Below, one piece after another: positions 15,090 through 22,247 of a stretch of 36,356 nt of DNA (position 1 is the stretch's first letter; each line of letters opens with the position of its first letter). The notes under the pieces are model-generated. The model saw only the letters and a program-made list of their open reading frames with translations, was not told where the DNA came from and did no database searches. The translations under genes and the position numbers were made by a program. Origin of the DNA: an uncultured Lachnospiraceae bacterium (lineage in GTDB: Bacteria > Bacillota > Clostridia > Lachnospirales > Lachnospiraceae); assembly GCA_946538525.1 (NCBI GenBank), contig CAMNGU010000011.1:1-36356 (forward strand), given 5' to 3'.

Positions 15090-16553
15090 ATGAACAAGAA
15101 AAAACTACTACGAATTCTGTTCGTAGTAATAATAATCATTCTTAATTTAATAATTTTTTGGAAGATAGATTTTTCCGATATTGACACCAAGGGTGTTTCA
15201 TTTGTGATGGAGATGGCTTCGAATAAAGATGATGAATATCAGATTTATTACACTAAGGTGGGCGAGGATTTTAGCGAAGCAGCCAGCAAGAAGGTGTTTT
15301 ACGATGGCTTTGCAAATGGAACAGATGTAACAACCATAGAAAATGATACTGAAAGCATTACTGTAGGAAAAAAACAAACCCTAAGATTTGATTATCCAAT
15401 AGAATATGATAATCTTCGTCTTGATTTTGGCCAGTATGCAGGAAATACAGTTATTTATGATATGTATTTTGAGATGTCTGGAGTAAAATATCAGATACCT
15501 ATGGAGCAGATTCAAAATGAGAAGAATGCTCCAAGCATTCTGTCTAGAATATTGATGGAAAAGGAAGGACAACAGTGTCTGGTAGTAAATGCAGAAGCTG
15601 GAGATCCAAACATGCTTATTCAGTTCCATAAGGATCAGCTTTTGGAACAGTATAGAGAAGCAAATAGACAGAATACGCTTATTTTAGATATTGCAATATG
15701 TGTTGTTATGGATTTTATTGCAATCTATGTACTTCTGCACTTTTATTCTTTGATTGATATTCCAGTACAGATTTATCAGAATAGAAAGCTGGCTTTAACA
15801 CTTGCTAAAAATGATTTCAAGACAAAATATGCAGGTTCATATCTTGGTATGATATGGGCATTTATACAGCCGGTGGTTACCATTTTGGTTTATTGGTTCG
15901 TCTTTTCAGTAGGTTTAAAGGCTGGTAATGAGGGAGACTACCCATATGTTCTTTTCATTGTGGTAGGTATTATTCCTTGGTTCTTCTTCTCGGATTCACT
16001 TAATGGAGGAACCAATGCAATGACAGACTATAACTATCTGGTTAAAAAGGTGGTATTCAATATTGATATCCTTCCATTTGTGAAGGTATTATCAGCATTT
16101 TTCGTGCATTGTTTCTTTATTGCATTTGCACTGATCCTCTGTACTTGTATGGGACATCATCCAACCATCTATACGGTTCAGCTTATATACTACATATTCT
16201 GTAACTTCGTGTTTGTACTGGGGCTTTCATATCTTAGCTCTGCAATAGTAGTATTCTTCCGAGATTTAGGGCAGTTTATAAATATATTTATCCTGCAGGT
16301 GGGTGTATGGCTTACACCTATTATGTGGAATGCAAATAAGATGCTTAGTCCAACTGCGCTTAAGTTATTTAAGATAAATCCAATGTTCTATATTGTCAGT
16401 GGATTCAGGGACAGCGTTCTGGATAAGAACTGGTTCTGGACAGGAGACAGACTCCTTTGGACCATTTATTTCTGGATTATCACAATATTGGTATTTGGAC
16501 TGGGAGTAAAAATATTTAGAAGATTGAAGATACATTTTGCAGATGTATTGTAA
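15090..16553 (+). CDS. ABC-2 polysaccharide export permease (Wzm-like) with an added N-terminal extracytoplasmic domain
   Basis: The permease of a glycan ABC exporter, paired with the Wzt ATPase downstream. The C-terminal part (about 225-487) is a complete Wzm/TagG unit: an amphipathic QIYQNRKLALTLAKNDFKTKYAGSYLGMIW stretch, then about six helices including VGIIPWFFFSD and VFFRDLGQFINIFILQVGVWLTPIMW. Normal Wzm proteins are about 260 residues; this one has 487. The surplus is a TM helix (7-24), about 170 residues predicted outside the membrane with strand-like repeats (LRLDFGQYAGNTVIYDMYFE), and a second helix (195-222). I do not know a named family for that domain. The ribosome site is weak (GAGAGAAAA). 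Permease identity is secure; the role of the extra domain is open. Confidence 0.9.
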   Translation: MNKKKLLRILFVVIIIILNLIIFWKIDFSDIDTKGVSFVMEMASNKDDEYQIYYTKVGEDFSEAASKKVFYDGFANGTDVTTIENDTESITVGKKQTLRFDYPIEYDNLRLDFGQYAGNTVIYDMYFEMSGVKYQIPMEQIQNEKNAPSILSRILMEKEGQQCLVVNAEAGDPNMLIQFHKDQLLEQYREANRQNTLILDIAICVVMDFIAIYVLLHFYSLIDIPVQIYQNRKLALTLAKNDFKTKYAGSYLGMIWAFIQPVVTILVYWFVFSVGLKAGNEGDYPYVLFIVVGIIPWFFFSDSLNGGTNAMTDYNYLVKKVVFNIDILPFVKVLSAFFVHCFFIAFALILCTCMGHHPTIYTVQLIYYIFCNFVFVLGLSYLSSAIVVFFRDLGQFINIFILQVGVWLTPIMWNANKMLSPTALKLFKINPMFYIVSGFRDSVLDKNWFWTGDRLLWTIYFWIITILVFGLGVKIFRRLKIHFADVL

Positions 16554-16560
16554 ATAAAAT

Positions 16561-16592
16561 ATAATTCTGAGGCTTTTGGCTGAAGAATTTTA
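16561..16592 (+). repeat. TCATCCTGAG-type hairpin, copy 6
   Basis: ATAATTCTGAGGCTTTTGG is followed by CTGAAGAATTTTAG. AATTCT (16563-16568) and AGAATT (16584-16589) are perfect arms. The hairpin touches the AGGTGA ribosome site of the ATPase gene, so folding could limit its translation. Confidence 0.6.
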
Positions 16593-16602
16593 GGTGAAAA
16601 TC

Positions 16603-17955
16603 ATGTCAGAAGATATAGCAATTAGAATAAATGATGTTTCAAAACTGTATAAGCTTTACGATAAGCCTACTGACCGGTTGAAGGAGTCTTTGGGACTTAC
16701 CAAGGCCAAGAAGTATAAGGAGCATTTCGCTCTTCGCAATGTGAGTTTTGATGTGAAGAGAGGTGAATGCGTAGGAATAATTGGAACTAATGGTGCTGGA
16801 AAGTCTACTATCCTGAAAATCATAACTGGAGTTCTAAATCCTACTGCCGGAGAGGTTACTATAAATGGCCGTATCTCTGCTCTTCTAGAGTTAGGAGCCG
16901 GCTTCAATATGGAATATACAGGTATAGAAAATGTTTATCTAAATGGTTCCATGATTGGATTTAGTCGTGAGGAAATTGATGCAAAATTACAGGATATACT
17001 TGATTTTGCTGATATAGGTGATTTTGTAAATCAGCCTGTAAAGACTTACTCATCAGGTATGTTTGTAAGACTTGCCTTTGCGGTGGCAATCAATATTGAA
17101 CCAGAAATACTTATAGTTGATGAAGCACTTTCAGTAGGTGATGTTTTCTTCCAGCTGAAATGCTTTAAAAAGTTTGAGGAATTTAAGCAGCAGGGAAAAA
17201 CTATTCTCTTTGTAAGTCATGATCTTTCAAGTATAGAGAAGTATTGTGACAAGGCAATTCTTCTGGATCATGGTAGAAATGTTGGAGAAGGAACTCCAAT
17301 TGATATCATAAATAAATATAAGAAGATAATGACAGGAATGACTGTCGAAGAAGTTGAAGAGCAGGAAAAGAGGAAAGCTGAGCTTAGAGATTTAGTAGCT
17401 GAGGACTCAGAAAATTCTGAAAATAAAGAGGAATTAGAAGAGGCTAAAACCAGTACTTTTTCACTTACACCAGAGGTTCCTTGGAAAGAAAGCTTTGATC
17501 TAAATCCAAATCTTGATGAATATGGAGATATGGGTGCCAAGATTATTGATATCGGTGTGTTTGATGAAGATGAAAATCTTACAACCACAATAATAAAGGG
17601 CGGTAAATTTACATTAAGATCAAAGATAGAATTTAAAACAGATATAGAAGATCCTATTTTTACATACACCTTTAAGACACTTAAAGGCCAGGATATTACA
17701 GGTACAAATACCATGTATGAAAAAGCAGGAGTAGGAATTGCCCATGCAGGGGATATATTTGTGGCAAGTTTTACACAGGAGATGAACCTGCAGGGAGGAG
17801 AATATCTGCTCTCTATGAGTTGTACAAGTTTTGTAAATGGCGATCTTGTAGCTCATGACAGACTCTATGATGTATTAAATATCACGGTTGTGTCGGACAA
17901 GAATACTGTGGGATTCTATGATATGAATTCCAAGGTTAAAATTGATAAATTATAG
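16603..17955 (+). CDS. Polysaccharide ABC transporter ATPase with C-terminal glycan-binding domain (Wzt-like)
   Basis: The 450-residue product powers the adjacent permease. Walker A is GTNGAGKST (61-69), the signature is YSSGMFVRLAFAVA, Walker B ILIVDEALSVGD and the switch His LFVSHDL. The N-terminal YKLYDKPTDRLKESLG is typical of glycan exporters. After a charged linker (about 245-280) a beta-rich C-terminal domain follows (about 290-450: DMGAKIIDIGVFDEDENL...GDIFVASFTQEMNLQGGEYLLSMS). In Wzt of polymannan systems this domain reads the modified chain end before export. Its presence predicts a terminal modification, and a methyltransferase and kinase-like gene follow directly. I start at ATG 16603, since AGGTGA overlaps the track's GTG at 16594. 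Confidence 0.94.
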   Translation: MSEDIAIRINDVSKLYKLYDKPTDRLKESLGLTKAKKYKEHFALRNVSFDVKRGECVGIIGTNGAGKSTILKIITGVLNPTAGEVTINGRISALLELGAGFNMEYTGIENVYLNGSMIGFSREEIDAKLQDILDFADIGDFVNQPVKTYSSGMFVRLAFAVAINIEPEILIVDEALSVGDVFFQLKCFKKFEEFKQQGKTILFVSHDLSSIEKYCDKAILLDHGRNVGEGTPIDIINKYKKIMTGMTVEEVEEQEKRKAELRDLVAEDSENSENKEELEEAKTSTFSLTPEVPWKESFDLNPNLDEYGDMGAKIIDIGVFDEDENLTTTIIKGGKFTLRSKIEFKTDIEDPIFTYTFKTLKGQDITGTNTMYEKAGVGIAHAGDIFVASFTQEMNLQGGEYLLSMSCTSFVNGDLVAHDRLYDVLNITVVSDKNTVGFYDMNSKVKIDKL

Positions 17956-17958
17956 AAG

Positions 17959-17988
17959 ATTTTTAATAGATAAATTTTTAATAGATTA
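17959..17988 (+). repeat. 15-nt tandem duplication after wzt
   Basis: ATTTTTAATAGATAA (17959-17973) is followed directly by ATTTTTAATAGATTA (17974-17988), one mismatch, in the 66-nt gap before the methyltransferase gene. It is one of several 13-15-nt units in spacers of this locus. Confidence 0.75.
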
Positions 17989-18021
17989 ATTTAGTAATAC
18001 ACAAACTAATAAAGGACTATT

Positions 18022-18765
18022 ATGGATATTTACGACGAGCTTTTAAATATAGTAAAAACTGAATCGGATTTAGAAGAGTTTCTTACCCATGAGAATAAAT
18101 GGGAATATCTCTATAATTTTTCAAATATCAGGAAGAATATTCTCGAATGGTATGATTTTAAATCTGATGCAAAGCTTTTGGAGTTTGGAGCAGAATGTGG
18201 TGCACTCACAGGGCTTTTCTGCGAAAGAGTGAAGGAAGTTGTTTCTGTTGAAGATGATGAGAGAAAACGACTGGTAAATAAAGCAAGAAATGAAAAATAT
18301 AGTAATTTAAAGATTGTATCTAACGAAGAATTGTCAGAGAAATCTTTTGATTATATTACTATAATTGGTAATTTTTCGATTGAAACTTTGAAAAAGGCTA
18401 AAAAGTTATTAAAGCCAAAGGGACGACTTATTATAGCAATCGAAAATAAATATGGAATGAAGTACTGGTCAGGAGAAGAGAGACCTGATACTTATTCCAG
18501 AATGCAATTAATTGGAATAATAAGGCGTGAGGGATTGCTGGAAGATGAGGTTTATTATCCTATTCCAGACTATGTATTACCTACGGAGATATATTCATCA
18601 AATAATCTGCCTAAAGTGGGAAGTATTTCTGCAAACTCTCCAGCATATGAAAAAGAAAAGATTACTGCATTTGACGAACCTTCAGCCTTTGATATGGTGA
18701 TAAAAGACAGAAGATTTGAAGAGTTTGCGAATTCATTTTTAATCTTTGCTAAGAGTAATAGCTAA
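18022..18765 (+). CDS. SAM-dependent class I methyltransferase of the glycan locus
   Basis: The product is 247 residues. LLEFGAECGALTGLF is the SAM-binding motif I (acidic end of strand 1 plus a glycine loop), VVSVEDDERKR motif II, and FDYITIIGNFS the motif IV region. LLKPKGRLIIAIENKYGMKYWSG is a pattern I associate with methyltransferases of clostridial surface-glycan loci. YYPIPDYVLPTEIYSS is the usual end of that family. The central part is shorter than in relatives I recall. It sits between the Wzt ATPase and the kinase/coiled-coil/GT protein, so it most likely methylates the glycan, perhaps at the end read by the Wzt C-terminal domain. AAAGGA is 5 nt from ATG. The acceptor is unknown. 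Confidence 0.8.
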   Translation: MDIYDELLNIVKTESDLEEFLTHENKWEYLYNFSNIRKNILEWYDFKSDAKLLEFGAECGALTGLFCERVKEVVSVEDDERKRLVNKARNEKYSNLKIVSNEELSEKSFDYITIIGNFSIETLKKAKKLLKPKGRLIIAIENKYGMKYWSGEERPDTYSRMQLIGIIRREGLLEDEVYYPIPDYVLPTEIYSSNNLPKVGSISANSPAYEKEKITAFDEPSAFDMVIKDRRFEEFANSFLIFAKSNS

Positions 18766-18815
18766 AATAATTAATTGTTTAGATATATATTATTGAAAAT
18801 AATTGGAGCATATAA

Positions 18816-21800
18816 ATGTCAGAGCTGTTGTATATAAAATATAATTCTCATAGAAAGCCAGAATATCAGGTATCTACACGAATAGTGTCAAAAAATGGCG
18901 TTAAGCGTGTAGTTAAGTGTCCATCGACACAAAAGGCTGAGATGCAAATCGATACAATAAAAAAGAATTATAAATTACTTAAGGATTATTATAACTCAAT
19001 AAAGGTAATACCATTTAGAAAGGCTGGAAATGGTGTTTCTTTTGATTTTGTTGAAGGTACATCAATAATCGAGGGAATTAATTTTGAGAAAGATAGCCTT
19101 GATAGTATTTATAAGAGGCTTCTTCATACAATGGATGAAGTACTGGATATTAAAGAGGAATATATCTGTGATTTCGAAGAAACAAAAGAGTTTAGTGAGA
19201 TTTTTCCGGATATGCATCCTACAGGAAAGGCATATAAAATCTGTAATCTGGATAGTATTTTCAGTAATTTCATAAGGACGAAAGATGGAATAATATGTAT
19301 AGACTATGAATGGGTTTTAAATTTCCCTGTTCCTATCAATTTTATTCGCTTTAGAATGATGCAAAATATCTACAATGAGCATATTGGATATCTTTTAGAC
19401 AAAGTGGATATTAAAGACTTTATAGGATGTCTGGAATTATCTGATGATGAGATGGATTTATATTTTGATATGGAGAGAGCTTTCCAGGAATTTGTTCATG
19501 GAGAGAATTTGAAATACAGCTATTTGGAAAATTATAAGAAAAGCTGGGGCAGATTAGATAATTTCATCGAGGAATTTAAGGAAAAAGAAAATCATGTTAA
19601 GAATCTGGAAGGAATTATTCAGAATAAGGATGAATTAATAAATAATAAAGATGAAGTAATCAAGGCGCGTGAAGAAATAATTCAAAATAAGGATGCAGTT
19701 ATTGAGTCAAAAGAAAACCAGATTAAAGAAAGAGAAATTAGTATTCAGAATTTGAATGATCAGGTTTCTGCAAAAGATAATCATATTGAGAATCTTAATT
19801 CTATAATAGAAAAAAAGCAGGAAGAGCTAGAGAATTTACTAGAAGCAAAGGCTCAATTACAAGAAGCAAAGGATCAGCAGGCAAGGGATTATGACAGTTT
19901 GCTTCAATATGAAATGTTAAGAAGAGATAATGATATTATATATAGAGATGGTCTTCTGCAGATAAAAGATGCTCAGATAGCTCATTTGACAAAAATGACT
20001 AGAAATCCGTTATATTGGGGCTATTGTCTGGGCCGAAAGGTATGTAGAAAAGCATACCGTATTATTGAGCCTAGGGGGTTAAAAGAGAAAAAAGCAGAAA
20101 TAGAGAAGAATGGAAAATATAAGTATAAATATAAAGATTTAATGGATCTGGATAATACAGATTATGCTGACTGGATTGAAAGAGTTGAGAAGAATTATCC
20201 AAAGGAAAAACGCTTAAAATACCAGCCAAAGATATCCGTGTTGGTTCCTGTTTACAATGTGTTGGATAAACATTTGATTCCTTGTATTGAGTCAGTCATC
20301 AACCAGACATATGATAACTGGGAACTATGTCTCGCAGATGACAAATCAACATGGGATAATGTTAGGGAGACTTTGGAAAAATATGAAGATCACCCTAAGA
20401 TTAAGATTGTTTATAGAAAAGAAAATGGACATATATCGGAGGCAACAAATTCTGCTCTATCAGTGGCATCAGGCGACTTTGTTGGACTTTTGGATTGTGA
20501 TGATATTCTTTCTCCAAATGCTTTATATGAAGTTGCTCTAAAGTTAAATGAGAATAGAGAGCTGGATTTTATTTATAGTGATGAGGATAAGGTGGATGAG
20601 GAAGGGAATAATCGCCATATGCCTCATTTTAAACCGGATTGGTCTCCAGATACTTTGATGTCCAATATGTATACATGTCATTTTACAGTGTATAGAAAGA
20701 GCTTAGTGGAAAAAGTTGGTGGTCTTAGAACAGAATGTAACGGTTCACAGGATTATGACTTGGCTCTTCGAATTATGGATGAGACTACTCCAGATAAAAT
20801 CTCACATATAGCTAAAATACTTTACCATTGGAGAGAGAGAGAAGAGTCTACCTCTGGAAATGCAACTGTTAAGCCATATGTTTTTGAAGCAGCTAAGAAG
20901 GCAAAACTGGATTCTCTTGAAAGAAGAGGAATTAAGGGTGAAGCTGTATATGTCGATGAAATGTATCAGTACAATGTTGTTTATACAGTTCAAAATAGTC
21001 CTAAGGTTAGTATAGTCATTCCTTCAAAGGATAATTATAAGGTACTCAGTAGATGTATAGAAACATTGCATAAATATACAGAGTATAAAAATTTTGAAGT
21101 CATTCTCGTTGATAATGGAAGTAATGATGAAAATAGAAAGAAATATGATAATCTATGTAAAAAACATAACATGAAATATTTCTATGAGAAAATGGACTTC
21201 AATTTCTCTAAAATGTGCAATATTGGTGTAAAAAATGCTACTGGAGAATATGTTCTTCTGCTTAATGATGATATTGAAATACTTGAAGAATCAGGAAATT
21301 GGCTTGGTGTAATGCTGGGACAGGCGCAGATATCATATACTGGAGCGGTAGGAGCAAAGCTTTTATATCCTGAAGAAAGAAAGATTCAGCACGTTGGTGT
21401 CATCAATATTGAGAATGGACCAGTTCATGCTTTTACAGGAATGTCAGATGATATTGTTTACTATTTCGGAAGAAATAGGCTGCATTATAATGTCCTAGCA
21501 GTTACTGCTGCTTGTCTTATGATCAGTAAAGAAAAATACTGGAAAGTTGGCGGATTTGATGAAAGCTTTGCAGTTGCCTATAACGATGTAGATTTTTGCT
21601 TCAAGCTTTCAGAGGCAGGATACTTTAATGTAGTAAGAAATGATATAACACTTATTCATCATGAATCTGTCAGCCGAGGGAATGATTTAGTTGATATAAA
21701 CAAGACTAGAAGATTGATGGATGAAGAGAATAGATTATATGGTATTCATAGTTCATATGCACATTATGATCCATTTTATAATTCTAATTTGACTCAGTTA

Positions 21801-22208
21801 AGACATGATTTTGAAAATAATGTTTGTGATTATAAGTTAAAAATATCGAAAGTAAAGAAATATAACAAACAATTATCATTATCTGAAGATGAAAATTTGG
21901 TATTCTCAATAGATGCTATAAATGTTGAGAGATATGTTTATATTGAAGGTTGGGCTTTTTATAAAGGTCGAGAGAATAATAACGACAATAAGGTTAGCGT
22001 TATATTGACTGGAGATTATTCGTATTGTATTGATACATATAAAGTCTATAGAAAAGATGTGGCTGAATATAATGATAAGGAAAAAGATATTGAGTTTGTA
22101 GGCTTTAGATGTAGATTTGATAGAAGACAGATTGAAGACGGTGAGTATGAAATCGTATTAAGAATTAACAGGGATTGTTACGATAGTGAGAAGAAACTAT
22201 TGAAATAG
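18816..22208 (+). CDS. Kinase-like fold, coiled coil and two GT2 domains in one 1130-residue protein
   Basis: Residues 1 to about 245 look like an aminoglycoside-phosphotransferase/protein-kinase fold: RVVKCP (Lys34), SFDFVEGTSI as the hinge, NLDSIFSN (Asp146, Asn151; the HxDxxxxN loop with His replaced by Asn) and CIDYEWV (Asp163). Residues about 252-395 are a coiled coil of clear heptads (NKDELIN, NKDEVIK, AREEIIQ, NKDAVIE, SKENQIK). The first GT2 (about 470-700) has ISVLVPVYN and LLDCDD; the second (about 730-960) has VSIVIPSKDN and LLLNDD. A beta-rich tail (about 1020-1130) begins with YIEGWAFY. There is no membrane helix. Known relatives by logic are WbdD (methyltransferase-kinase-coiled-coil terminator) and WsaE (methyltransferase plus two rhamnosyltransferases). 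A capping or chain-length role is inference; kinase activity is unproven. Confidence 0.78.
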   Translation: MSELLYIKYNSHRKPEYQVSTRIVSKNGVKRVVKCPSTQKAEMQIDTIKKNYKLLKDYYNSIKVIPFRKAGNGVSFDFVEGTSIIEGINFEKDSLDSIYKRLLHTMDEVLDIKEEYICDFEETKEFSEIFPDMHPTGKAYKICNLDSIFSNFIRTKDGIICIDYEWVLNFPVPINFIRFRMMQNIYNEHIGYLLDKVDIKDFIGCLELSDDEMDLYFDMERAFQEFVHGENLKYSYLENYKKSWGRLDNFIEEFKEKENHVKNLEGIIQNKDELINNKDEVIKAREEIIQNKDAVIESKENQIKEREISIQNLNDQVSAKDNHIENLNSIIEKKQEELENLLEAKAQLQEAKDQQARDYDSLLQYEMLRRDNDIIYRDGLLQIKDAQIAHLTKMTRNPLYWGYCLGRKVCRKAYRIIEPRGLKEKKAEIEKNGKYKYKYKDLMDLDNTDYADWIERVEKNYPKEKRLKYQPKISVLVPVYNVLDKHLIPCIESVINQTYDNWELCLADDKSTWDNVRETLEKYEDHPKIKIVYRKENGHISEATNSALSVASGDFVGLLDCDDILSPNALYEVALKLNENRELDFIYSDEDKVDEEGNNRHMPHFKPDWSPDTLMSNMYTCHFTVYRKSLVEKVGGLRTECNGSQDYDLALRIMDETTPDKISHIAKILYHWREREESTSGNATVKPYVFEAAKKAKLDSLERRGIKGEAVYVDEMYQYNVVYTVQNSPKVSIVIPSKDNYKVLSRCIETLHKYTEYKNFEVILVDNGSNDENRKKYDNLCKKHNMKYFYEKMDFNFSKMCNIGVKNATGEYVLLLNDDIEILEESGNWLGVMLGQAQISYTGAVGAKLLYPEERKIQHVGVINIENGPVHAFTGMSDDIVYYFGRNRLHYNVLAVTAACLMISKEKYWKVGGFDESFAVAYNDVDFCFKLSEAGYFNVVRNDITLIHHESVSRGNDLVDINKTRRLMDEENRLYGIHSSYAHYDPFYNSNLTQLRHDFENNVCDYKLKISKVKKYNKQLSLSEDENLVFSIDAINVERYVYIEGWAFYKGRENNNDNKVSVILTGDYSYCIDTYKVYRKDVAEYNDKEKDIEFVGFRCRFDRRQIEDGEYEIVLRINRDCYDSEKKLLK

Positions 22209-22247
22209 GAATTTTAAAAAAAAGATAAAAATGGTTGGTGGTAATTT

